Source of the DNA: Cellulosilyticum ruminicola JCM 14822
Lineage (GTDB): Bacteria > Bacillota > Clostridia > Lachnospirales > Cellulosilyticaceae
Assembly (NCBI RefSeq): GCF_001311925.1
Contig: NZ_BBCG01000005.1
Location: 1 to 64,000, forward strand
Length of the DNA: 64,000 bases
Direction: 5' to 3'
Below the pieces are notes generated by a model, which saw nothing but the letters and a program-made list of their open reading frames with translations, had not been told where the DNA came from and ran no database searches. This document shows positions 49,104-58,546 of this stretch, piece by piece (the stretch's first letter is position 1; the number at the start of each line of letters is the position of its first letter). A program made the translations under genes and the position numbers.

Positions 49104-52100
49104 TTATACATTATCTAGCATCGTGCTAATGCATTCATTGAATTTTCCAACTAATCCTTCTATGTATTTTTTTGTATAAAGCGTTTCATTATATACAACA
49201 TCGAATTTAATTTTATCTCCCATATCTAATGCTCTGAAATATATTGGATATACTTCAACTGTCTTATCTAATGCATGAATACTGATCGTTCGTTGATCAT
49301 ATGAAATTTTATTTTTATATAAAATCTCATAATTAAAGAATACATCATATAGTGCACCTTTTTTAAAGTCCTCAAAATCTAGATATCTCATAATATCCCA
49401 TATAGATGTTTCTTGATATTGTAGAACTTCTGTGAACATCTTACTATTATCGTCTATAAAATCTACTACATTTCTTTCCCTTTGCATATTAATTCTTATT
49501 GGCAATGCAGTTGTAAATAATCCTATAAGCTGATTTATTCTACTAGAATTTCGTCCTGGCATATGACTTCCAATAATTATATCCTTTTCTCCTGTTTCAT
49601 TTTTCAACAATAAACTCAATGCTGATAAGATAAATATGTACTCAGTAAACCTATGTTTATTACATAATTCTCTTAATCTATCGCATACTTCTTCCTTAAT
49701 TTCAAACTTAACTGTTCCAAATGTATCTTTTTCATAGTTTAATGGTGTTCCCTTTTTCTCTATAAACCTAATACTACGTGGTCTATTCCTTAAATATTTA
49801 CGCCAAAACTCTTCTAATTCTACGTTTTTTTCTTTAGCTTGCCATACCATATATTCCTTATATGTAATATCTAAAGGTCTTAGTTCTACATCATTGTAAC
49901 TGGCCATTAAATCATTAATGAAAATATTAAATGACATAAAGTCAAATATTGTATGACTAATATTAAATAATATAGCTTGCTTACCACTTCTATCCTCTAT
50001 TAAATATAAGTTAAAGAGTGGTAATTGTTCTATATCAAATCCTTTTACATATGTTTTAATTACTTCATCTGATAATTCTTCATCAATCTTTATATATTGA
50101 TAATAATTTTGTACATCAGGATATACTGTTAAAGCATAGCGCTTCTTATTCTTATTAATAGTTGTTCTTAACATTTCATGTCTTTCAACAACACATGCAA
50201 TCGCCTTTTGTAATTTCTTATCTTCAATATACTTATCAGAGTATATACTATAAATCATATTAGTTGTAGGATACTCACTTATACCTTTTGTATCTCTCTT
50301 CTTATTAAGATTAACTTCTGAATTAATCAAATAACCTTGTAATTTTGATACCCAATATTCTTTTTGATTACTTAACGTCATTTCCGTCTTATCATCTTTA
50401 GTATTAATTTTCTCTTTAATAATATTGGAAATATCTCTTATTGTACTCTTCATATATATTTGAGAAGTATTAATTTCCACTCCCCATTTGTTATATATTT
50501 GTGTTAATAAAATATATAATGTTAATGAGTTACCACCAACTGTAAAGAAGTCATCTTGCATATTAATAATTGGGAACTCATTTATTTCCTTACACATTTC
50601 AATTACTTGAATATCGATTTCATCTTTTCTTTCATCTTCCAAACTATATTCCTGTTTCATTGCATGTAATTTATAATCTGGTAATTGTTTTATATCTGTC
50701 TTACCATTTAAATTCCTTGGTAATTTTTCTACCAAAACGAAGTAAGACGGCATCATATATTCTGGAATTTCATTTCTTAAATGATTCTTTAATGTATCTA
50801 ATGTTAATTTATCTTTATTTTCAATAAAGGCTACTAAAACTTACCGTTATCCCCTTCTTTAACTACTACTACAGCTTCTCTAACTTCATCTAATTTTTCA
50901 ATCTTCTTTTCAATTTCCCCTAATTCAATTCTAAATCCTCTTATTTTAGTTTGACGATCTATACGTCCAATATAATTGATATTACCATCTGCATCCCATT
51001 TTACTAGGTCTCCGGTTTTATACATCATAGCCCCTTTTTCAAAAACATTAGGGATATATGCTTTTTTTGTTATCTCAGGCTCATTAACATATCCTTTTGC
51101 TAATCCAGCACCTGCTAAATATAACTCTCCTTCTACACCTATTGGACATAATTTTAAATGTTCATCTAAAACATATGCTTGCATATTATATAAAGGTTTT
51201 CCTATAGACATCATGTCCAATCTTTTTACATTTTCTGATGTTAATTCAAAATATGTTGCATATACACAAGCTTCTGTTGGTCCATATCCGTTTACTATAA
51301 CAACGTCTTTTGTTCCTTCTAATTTATAGAATCTCTCTACTAATACAAGTGGTAATGCTTCCCCTACACAAATTATTCTTCTAGGTAATCTTACCTTCTT
51401 TTTATGTACCTCAAGATAATCTACTAAAAATCTAAAATATACAGGTGTTATATCTGATAAATCAATTTTTTCTCTATTGAGTAAAGACGTAAATTCCTCC
51501 ATAGATTTCTTTGCAGCTTTACTTACGATATGTAATGTTCTTCCTGTTAATAGTGTATAGAAAATTTGCCCTACTGAAACATCAAACACGAACTCCGCTA
51601 CAACAGTTACATTTAAATCCCTATCTGCAGCTTTAGTAAACATTTGTCCCTTCATATATTCTACTAAGTTAATAACACTCATATGTCTGATAGCAATTCC
51701 TTTTGGAGTACCTGTAGAACCAGACGTAAAAATCATATAAGCATTATTTTGTGATGAAATAGCTGAATAATCTGTTTGATATACTGCTACAGGCTGGCTT
51801 ACAAGCTCTTCATAAACATAAATTTTATTATTTATATCTGCCTTATGTAATTCACTATTTTGGAAAGCTATAATTCCCTTGGCTTCACTTTTTTCCATTA
51901 TAGCTTTCACACGATTTAAAGGATATGTTGTATCCATAGGTAAATATGTAGCACCAACTTTTAATATTCCAAAGATAGCTATAATATACTCAGCACTTCT
52001 ATCCATAAATATTCCTACAGTGTCACCAACATTAATTTTGTCTTCTTTAAGCTTTTTGGCAATTGAGTTACTTAATTCATCTAATTCCTTATATGTATAT

Positions 52101-52786
52101 TTCTTTCCTTCATAGTTTAAAGCGACTCTTTTCTTAATATCTTCATTTAAATTATTGTAAAATCTTTGTACAATATTAATTTTATCATCAAACTCACATT
52201 TGGAATCATTATATGCAACAATAGCCTTAGTTTGTTCTTCTTCTCCTATATATAGACATTCATCTATTTTCTCCTCAAAGTCTCTAGCAATTGCATATTC
52301 TAAAGATGCTGTTATATAGTTTGCCAATATTACAAATGAACGATGTGAAACTTTGTTTCCTCTAAGATCAAAATCTATTTTGATTTGTCCATTATATATT
52401 TGTACAGATAAGGCAATTTCATAAGGCACTTTACTAATATTCTCTAATGATCCGTTTGTCAATACCACTGAAATATCTTCAAATGTTTCCTGAGCATCTT
52501 GTCCTTTTTCTTTTAAAAGTTTTCCTAATTCTTTTATAGAATCTTTTTGAATCTCATTTGTACATATTCTCTTTTTATCTTCATACATTAAAACATTAAA
52601 ATCTGAGTTATTATTTAACTTCTTTAATATCCCCACCAAAACAGCTACTACATTATAGTAAGTTTCCTCTTCATTAATATCATGTTTGACATTAAAAAAT
52701 AACGCATTATCATTTTGTAGAAATGTAGTCTGTAAAAGTTTAAAGTTTTCCTTTAGTTCTTTACTTTCATCATTTGTCTTATTCAA
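49104..52786 (-). CDS. NRPS: partial C, A, PCP, C; split by one frameshift
   Basis: Two frames (50834-52786 and 49104-50756) form one synthetase of about 1,227 residues. The TTG at 52786 follows AGGGGG. The first about 195 residues resemble only the C-terminal lobe of a condensation domain, with no HHxxxDG. The A domain has A3 IFTSGSTGTPKG, A5 NGYGPTEACVY, A7 YKTGDLVKW and A8 GRIDRQTKIRGFRIELGEIE. The first frame stops at NGKF*; one extra T in the TTTT run (minus; AAAA at 50836-50839 on plus) gives NGKFLVAFIENKDKLTL and continuation into MMPSYFVLVEKLPRNLNGKT (A10). The PCP has GGNSL. The terminal C domain has SHTIFDF where HHxxxDG is expected, keeping the second His and the Asp. I do not assign an amino acid. 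Confidence 0.85.
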
Positions 52787-52842
52787 ACTATATCCCCCTA
52801 ACAATTCGCTTTTTCACATTCTAATTTAATTTTAGTTTTAAT

Positions 52843-54177
52843 TTAGTCCTCATTGAATCTCTTTACTTGTTCTGGAGTTAAATATTTATTAATAATTTCT
52901 TCTGTAATGCATTTATTTTTACAAATTTCTCCGTACATCTCTCCACTTTTCTTAACTGTACGCTTTTGTGTTTCAAAATCTATATGAACAATACCTAATT
53001 TAGCGCTCTCACCTTCATGACACTCAAATATATCAGTTAATGACCATATATAATATCTTTCAACAGGTATACCTTCTTCTATTAACTTATGTACATATTT
53101 TAAATTTTTACTAATAATATACGCACGATCTTTATCAACAGGTTCTCTTAGCCCATTTTGTATAATGTAAATAGGTGCTTGATATTTTTCATAAACATCC
53201 TTACATACTCTATAAATACCTTCTGGATATATCTCCCATCCACCATCAGTTAAATGTCCGTTAGTATTAATAACTTGTTCGCAAAACAAGCTATCTGGCT
53301 TCCATACAAACTTATCAATTTCTCTTGTCCAATAGTTAACACCTATAAAATCATAAAATCTGCCTTTTCCAAAAGGATAATCCCCTTTCCCTATAGGTCT
53401 ACCCATTTTCCCAGTCATTAAAGCCTGAAATAGCATATCTCCTGTTATATAATTAATTAATCTACTTGATAACTTGTTTAAAATATTCTTCTTATATGGA
53501 TCGTAGATTTTAAAGTGGTGTGCAATTCCTACTTTTGTTTCTCCTTTAAAATTACGTTCCTTTCTAATCTTATGAATTAACTCATAGCATTTAATATGGG
53601 CTTCTACACAACTTCTCATAGCTGCATAAACCTTTTTGTCATCTTTCATTCCAGGTGGAAACCATCCTAATAAATAGCAACAATATAATGTCATACTTAA
53701 ATCATTAAATGTAATCCATTCTGAAACTAAATCTCCAAATTGCTCAATGACAAATTTTGTATAATCCACAAATAATTGAACTGATTCTGGATTAAGCCAC
53801 CCTCCCATATCGTCAAACCATTGTGGTTGTGAAAAGTGAAATACTTCTAACACTGGTCTTATATTACATTCTATTAATTTTTCTATTTGCTTCCTATAAC
53901 ATTTAACAGCTTCCATATCATAATGACCACGTGAAGTTTCTACTCTACTCCATTCAATAGTCATACAATGTGTATCATTATATAATTGTTTCATTATATC
54001 TATATCTTCTTCGTATCTATTCCAGTGATCTGTACCACGTATAATATGTGAACCATCTCTTATATTTCCGTCTTCACACCATTTATACCAGTTAGTATTT
54101 TTATTACCACCTTCAATCATTACTGATGCTACCGATGTTCCCATTAAAAAATCCTTAGAAAATCTCAATTCTTTCAT
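52843..54177 (-). CDS. GH1-fold protein lacking both catalytic glutamates
   Basis: 444 residues aligning throughout with family 1 beta-glycosidases: FLMGTSVASVMIEGG at the start, GGWLNPESVQLFVDYTKFVI, YYIWSLTDIFECHEG and LGIVHIDFETQKRTVKKSG near the end. The acid/base motif T-F-N-E-P is TFNDL (Asp159) and the nucleophile motif T-E-N-G is IQNG (Gln340), so neither catalytic Glu is present. Ordinary hydrolysis is not expected. The gene is inside the PKS/NRPS operon between the PEBP and NRPS genes, with AGGAGG upstream, so it probably acts on the pathway intermediate in some other way or as a binding protein. It could also be a relic of a resistance glycosidase. Confidence 0.88.
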   Translation of the reverse strand: MKELRFSKDFLMGTSVASVMIEGGNKNTNWYKWCEDGNIRDGSHIIRGTDHWNRYEEDIDIMKQLYNDTHCMTIEWSRVETSRGHYDMEAVKCYRKQIEKLIECNIRPVLEVFHFSQPQWFDDMGGWLNPESVQLFVDYTKFVIEQFGDLVSEWITFNDLSMTLYCCYLLGWFPPGMKDDKKVYAAMRSCVEAHIKCYELIHKIRKERNFKGETKVGIAHHFKIYDPYKKNILNKLSSRLINYITGDMLFQALMTGKMGRPIGKGDYPFGKGRFYDFIGVNYWTREIDKFVWKPDSLFCEQVINTNGHLTDGGWEIYPEGIYRVCKDVYEKYQAPIYIIQNGLREPVDKDRAYIISKNLKYVHKLIEEGIPVERYYIWSLTDIFECHEGESAKLGIVHIDFETQKRTVKKSGEMYGEICKNKCITEEIINKYLTPEQVKRFNED

Positions 54178-54212
54178 ATTATCTCCTCCTAGTTAAAACT
54201 CTATTAATTCAC

Positions 54213-54671
54213 TTAATTTTTATCATAATATCCTACAATACTTTGCTCTACAACTACATTGTCTTTATATTTTCCTAAAAATGTCTTACTATCTAAACCT
54301 TCTTCACTAATAGTACAATTAAGTCCATATAGCTTTATTTCATATTTATGTTTTCCTCCCATAGGGTTAGGTCCATAATATTCAGTTTGACCTCTCCAAT
54401 TTTTTCCCTGTTTAATTTGATTACTAATCATTCCTTGTTTATTCATTCCTTCTGGTAATTCTCTTATTACTTCTGGAATGTTGTATAACATCCAATGAAT
54501 AATTGGGAAAAATGGTATTGCTTTGTCTTCCATAATTATTGAATAGGTTTTAATTCCTGTTGGTACATCTCTCCATGAAAGATGAGGCGATACATTTTCC
54601 CCTTTTGGTGTATTACTACAAATATCTGGCATCATTTCATTATTTTTAAATGTGTTACTCTCTAATATCAT
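54213..54671 (-). CDS. PEBP family protein (YbhB/YbcL type)
   Basis: 152 residues of the phosphatidylethanolamine-binding/Raf-kinase-inhibitor-like fold: ENVSPHLSWRDVPTGIKTYS, the ligand-pocket segment FFPIIHWMLYNIP, and YGPNPMGGKHKYEIKLYGL. Bacterial members have no settled role. AGGAGG precedes the ATG and only 15 bases separate it from the ECH2-thioesterase gene, so it is in the biosynthetic operon. A pathway role such as intermediate binding or cyclisation is speculation. Confidence 0.88.
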   Translation of the reverse strand: MILESNTFKNNEMMPDICSNTPKGENVSPHLSWRDVPTGIKTYSIIMEDKAIPFFPIIHWMLYNIPEVIRELPEGMNKQGMISNQIKQGKNWRGQTEYYGPNPMGGKHKYEIKLYGLNCTISEEGLDSKTFLGKYKDNVVVEQSIVGYYDKN

Positions 54672-54685
54672 AGTTACTCCTCCTA

Positions 54686-56434
54686 TTAATATACCTGTTC
54701 ACAACATGCTACAATTTTTTCTATTACATCCGATTCAAATATAACAGTTGCTTCACTTATTGATTGAGTATCAATCTGATTAAAATGCTTAAATAAACCT
54801 TTCCATTCACTCCAATAGTCTATTTCTTTTTTATCACCATCAATTACTGTATTTTTTATATAACAACAAGTAATATGCTCATCATCTTTCAATTTTTTCA
54901 AATTAAACTGTGCCTCATTTAAATTATTATTTCCCATTACACCAGATAAAAACATTTCATACATTTGACTAGAATTAATATTCTTATTCAAACCTTTTTG
55001 ATACCCTAATTCTATAAGTTTCTTCAAATATTCTTCATCAGTTATGTTATTTTGAACATCCTTACTCCTAATAATTACATCACTAAAATTAGTGGTCTTT
55101 CCTCTGCTTCTTGCTATCAATGCCATATTAACCCCTAATAGCATTTTTTCTTTAATGCTCAATTCATTATCTTTCAAATACTGTATAGATGGTGTGTCAA
55201 TCATAAATAATGTTTTTACTTCTTTACCTTCTTGTTGTAATAATCTTACTACTTCATATGCAATAATTCCTCCAGAAGAATACCCACCTATATCATATGG
55301 TCCCTCATTTTGTATTTCCTTAATCAGTTCTACATAAAATTGTGCCCTAGTTTCAATTCCCTCAAATTCTTTTTCACTTCTACCTATGTCACTCATTCTT
55401 ATACCATAAAAAGGTCTTGTACATGTATTAGCTATAGTTTGATAGCCTTCTAATCCTCCACCTTCACCATGAATCCAGAAAATTGGCTTACCTTGTTTTT
55501 GATTATTAAGTTTAACTAAATAAGACTTTTTACTATTAACGTTTTTATATTCAGCGAATCTAAAGTTTCCTTTAACTTTACTTATTACCTCATTATTTTT
55601 TACAAGTGTTTTCTTTTGTAGTTCCCATTCTTCCTTTATAACCCTATCTAGATTTTTCCTTAAATCACTTGTTATATAATCCTTAAGTAATATTAAGGAT
55701 TTGCGAGGTTTACTTACCAATTGTTTTGCCAGATTAAGCGCACGATCTATTACCTCTTTTCTTGGCACTACAGGGCATTGTACATTTCTACTTTCTAATT
55801 CACTTCCTCGATATCTTCTACCACTAAACAACATCTCTTCACCTAATAGTTTTCCAAATTTCATAGGTAAAATTAACGTAGCTCCTTCACCTGGTGTAAA
55901 TCCATAGCTCATATGATTACATGAATAGTAACTTTCTTTACTTAATACTACAAAGTCACAAAACAATCCAAAACATAATCCACTTCCTAAAGCATGACCT
56001 TGCATAGCAGCTATTACCGGCACATTACATTCCAATGGTAATTTAAATACATTGATATCCGTTAATTCTATCTCACCATCATAGACTGCTTCCATTCCTT
56101 CTAGATTACCTCCACAAGCAAAATAACTGCTATATCCTGTAATAATGGCAACCTTTATTTCCTCATTTTTATTAATTAAGTCAAAAGCCTTCATAAGCCC
56201 AAATGTCACTTCCATAGTAAATGTATTTTTATTAATGCTATCATTAATAGTTATACACATTACCCCCGGGGTTATTTCTTCTAACTTTATATATGGGCAT
56301 ATCTCTTCTAGGCTAAATCTATCAATAATTACCTCAAAATTTATATTTTCATTCTCATCGAGTAGTTCTTCAACCTTTATAGCTCTTTCTCCTACTCTAT
56401 TTGCTAACTGTACAAGAAATCTTTCTATGTCCAT
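54686..56434 (-). CDS. ECH2 decarboxylase fused to a thioesterase
   Basis: 582 residues in two domains. Residues about 45-290 are a crotonase of the ECH2 (PksI/CurF-ECH2) kind: AIITGYSSYFACGGNLEGME, AAMQGHALGSGLCFGLFCDF and HMSYGFTPGEGATLILPMKF. It should decarboxylate the 3-methylglutaconyl-ACP intermediate. Residues about 310-580 are a type I thioesterase: PIFWIHGEGGGLEGYQTIAN, the nucleophile motif GGYSSGGIIAYE (Ser near residue 385), and FMIDTPS for the acid. It may release the chain, since no TE is seen on the PKS or NRPS. GGGGGAG lies before the ATG, directly after a perfect hairpin. Confidence 0.88.
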   Translation of the reverse strand: MDIERFLVQLANRVGERAIKVEELLDENENINFEVIIDRFSLEEICPYIKLEEITPGVMCITINDSINKNTFTMEVTFGLMKAFDLINKNEEIKVAIITGYSSYFACGGNLEGMEAVYDGEIELTDINVFKLPLECNVPVIAAMQGHALGSGLCFGLFCDFVVLSKESYYSCNHMSYGFTPGEGATLILPMKFGKLLGEEMLFSGRRYRGSELESRNVQCPVVPRKEVIDRALNLAKQLVSKPRKSLILLKDYITSDLRKNLDRVIKEEWELQKKTLVKNNEVISKVKGNFRFAEYKNVNSKKSYLVKLNNQKQGKPIFWIHGEGGGLEGYQTIANTCTRPFYGIRMSDIGRSEKEFEGIETRAQFYVELIKEIQNEGPYDIGGYSSGGIIAYEVVRLLQQEGKEVKTLFMIDTPSIQYLKDNELSIKEKMLLGVNMALIARSRGKTTNFSDVIIRSKDVQNNITDEEYLKKLIELGYQKGLNKNINSSQMYEMFLSGVMGNNNLNEAQFNLKKLKDDEHITCCYIKNTVIDGDKKEIDYWSEWKGLFKHFNQIDTQSISEATVIFESDVIEKIVACCEQVY

Positions 56435-56450
56435 AATCTTCTCCCCCTTT

Positions 56451-56481
56451 ATTAACTTGACTTCAATAAAGTCAAGTTAAT
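56451..56481. repeat. Perfect 13-base inverted repeat before the ECH2-TE gene
   Basis: ATTAACTTGACTT and AAGTCAAGTTAAT around a five-base loop, in the 63-base gap between ECH1 and ECH2-TE. On the transcribed strand it ends a few bases before the GGGGGAG ribosome binding site and has no T run, so a processing or stability element is more likely than a terminator. Confidence 0.7.
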
Positions 56482-56497
56482 AAAAGTTTTATAGCGT

Positions 56498-57265
56498 TTA
56501 TCGCTTTTGTTGCCATGGATATTTTCCTAATTTCACAAAATCAGTTATGGCATCTACTACTTCCAATTGCGTAAACATCTTTTTATTAGCAGTAATTGCT
56601 TCTTCTCTAGATTCTAGTAAATCTTTATAGTATGACTGCATATATTGTTTATACGATATAATGCCATACTTAGGTACATACCTTAACCTACTTAAATGTT
56701 GATTGAGTCCACTCCTGCTCTTCTCTTCAACACAATCTACTAATCCCCATTCTAATGCTTTAACTGAAGTAACTGCTTGCGTCATTAATGTAAAATAGTT
56801 AGCTTTTTTAACACCCACTCTTTTAATTAAAAACGGCAATACGCATGCCGGATATATACCAAATAATAGTTCTGATAAACTAAATCTAGCTTCTTTACTG
56901 GCAATAACAATATCACAAGCACTTACAAAGCCTATTCCTCCTGCATTTACCCTTCCTTCTACATAAGCAATTGTAATATATGGTCCCATGCTCATTCGTA
57001 TCCATAAATCATATAAATCTTCAGAATGATTGTCTTGAACTGCACTTACATCTGTTGCATTAGCTACCTGTCCTAAATCTGCACCATTAGAAAAGTACTC
57101 TTTTCCTCCTTCAAATACAATTATAGAAACTTGAGTTTCATATGTATCTAATACTTCATTTATTTCTCGTATCATTTCTTTAGTAATTGTATTTAACTGA
57201 GCTTCTCGATTAAATTTTATAAAACATACATTTTGTTTTAGCGTTACCTCTATTGTTGTATACAT
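56498..57265 (-). CDS. ECH1 dehydratase of the beta-branching cassette (PksH-like)
   Basis: About 255 residues from the ATG at 57265 (YTTIEVTLKQNVCFIKFNRE), just after the HMGS stop; a frame starting at 57286 would overlap HMGS. It is a crotonase with the oxyanion region YFSNGADLGQV (Asp of ECH1 enzymes) and EGRVNAGGIGFVSACDIVIA. It should dehydrate HMG-type ACP-bound intermediates to the 3-methylglutaconyl form for ECH2. Order HMGS-ECH1-ECH2 is that of bae/pks-type cassettes. Confidence 0.9.
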   Translation of the reverse strand: MYTTIEVTLKQNVCFIKFNREAQLNTITKEMIREINEVLDTYETQVSIIVFEGGKEYFSNGADLGQVANATDVSAVQDNHSEDLYDLWIRMSMGPYITIAYVEGRVNAGGIGFVSACDIVIASKEARFSLSELLFGIYPACVLPFLIKRVGVKKANYFTLMTQAVTSVKALEWGLVDCVEEKSRSGLNQHLSRLRYVPKYGIISYKQYMQSYYKDLLESREEAITANKKMFTQLEVVDAITDFVKLGKYPWQQKR

Positions 57266-57266
57266 T

Positions 57267-58517
57267 TTATATCCACTCATATTCACGATGGAATTCTTTT
57301 ATTTCTTTAAGTACTAACAATGGTCTATCTGCTTCATATGGGCAATAATTAGTATTTGCTTTTAAATTTCTAGTTCCAAATTTTACTACATTTTCATCTT
57401 GAAATAATGGTTCATATTCTTCCATTGATAACTTATAACGTTTATTTAAGTTTTCTTCTATATTCATTTTGGCTAAGATTTCTTTTCCCTCTGCTGTTAC
57501 CACCCCACTATAAAATTCTGAACAACATCCTGAACCATAAGAAAAACATCCTAGACGTTTAGGTGTCTTAAATTCACCATGATCAATAGTACTTGCTAAG
57601 TTTAAGAATACTGTAGCTCCCATAATGTTCGCTACTCTTTGGCAATAATTTAATCCTGGCATAACTCTTTCTTCAAAATCTGCTTCAATTGCATCTGGTT
57701 TTGCGCCTACCATCTTACGCATCATTTTACGGTGTGCACCCTTTACCATACCACCAAATGGGGTATGGTAAACTAAATAATCAAATGTATCTTTATAACT
57801 TACATCATCTGATACTCTACGTTTATACTCTAAGAATGTTTGCTCACAACAATTTAGATAAGACATTAATGAAACATCCGAATTTCCTGCTTCACTATCT
57901 GGCATAGGTCTACATGTATCAAACATTTCATGTCCATAATATCCATTAGCACCTATATCAACTCTAAATACTTTAGGTTTATCACTTACTAATATTGCAA
58001 CAGCTCCAGCACCTACACTTGGTTCTGCAAACGCCCAGTCTTCTGACAAAACATTGCCACCTTTTTCAATAGCAAATCTAGAAATATCAGAAGAAATTAC
58101 TAAAGCTTTAGCGCCTGGTGATGCTTGTCCTAAAATGAAATTTATAGCCATTTGAAAACCTGCTGTCCCTGCATAACATGCATTTTTCATCTCAAACAAT
58201 CTACAGTTCCTATTTAATCCTAAATATTCATGAATATATGTACTAACTGATTTACTAAAATCAATACCAGATTCTGTACATGTAATTAATAATTCTATTC
58301 TATTTTTCTCTTCTTCTGTAAGCATATCAATAATAGGTTTCGCTGCATTTACCCCAAAAGTAATAGTATCTTCATAAGGCATTGCTACTGACTTTTCTTT
58401 CATTAATAGATTATCAAATCTTTTATTATCAAGATTTCTATATTTAGCTAATTCACTTACGTTTAATACAGCTGTCCCACCAAAAGCATTCATTAATTCG
58501 ATTCCTACTTGACGCAT
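57267..58517 (-). CDS. HMG-CoA-synthase-like enzyme (HMGS, PksG-like)
   Basis: 416 residues with a complete HMG-synthase active site: Glu in AMPYEDTITF (about 49), nucleophile Cys114 in KNACYAGTAG, and the His region YHTPFGGMVKGAHRKMMRKM. In polyketide pathways it condenses acetyl from the donor ACP with the beta-keto group of the ACP-bound chain. The neighbouring PKS ends in three ACPs with the beta-branching Trp motif, the expected substrate carriers. AAAGGAG precedes the ATG. Confidence 0.93.
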   Translation of the reverse strand: MRQVGIELMNAFGGTAVLNVSELAKYRNLDNKRFDNLLMKEKSVAMPYEDTITFGVNAAKPIIDMLTEEEKNRIELLITCTESGIDFSKSVSTYIHEYLGLNRNCRLFEMKNACYAGTAGFQMAINFILGQASPGAKALVISSDISRFAIEKGGNVLSEDWAFAEPSVGAGAVAILVSDKPKVFRVDIGANGYYGHEMFDTCRPMPDSEAGNSDVSLMSYLNCCEQTFLEYKRRVSDDVSYKDTFDYLVYHTPFGGMVKGAHRKMMRKMVGAKPDAIEADFEERVMPGLNYCQRVANIMGATVFLNLASTIDHGEFKTPKRLGCFSYGSGCCSEFYSGVVTAEGKEILAKMNIEENLNKRYKLSMEEYEPLFQDENVVKFGTRNLKANTNYCPYEADRPLLVLKEIKEFHREYEWI

Positions 58518-58546
58518 ACTTATCGTCTCCTTTATATATCGTATTA

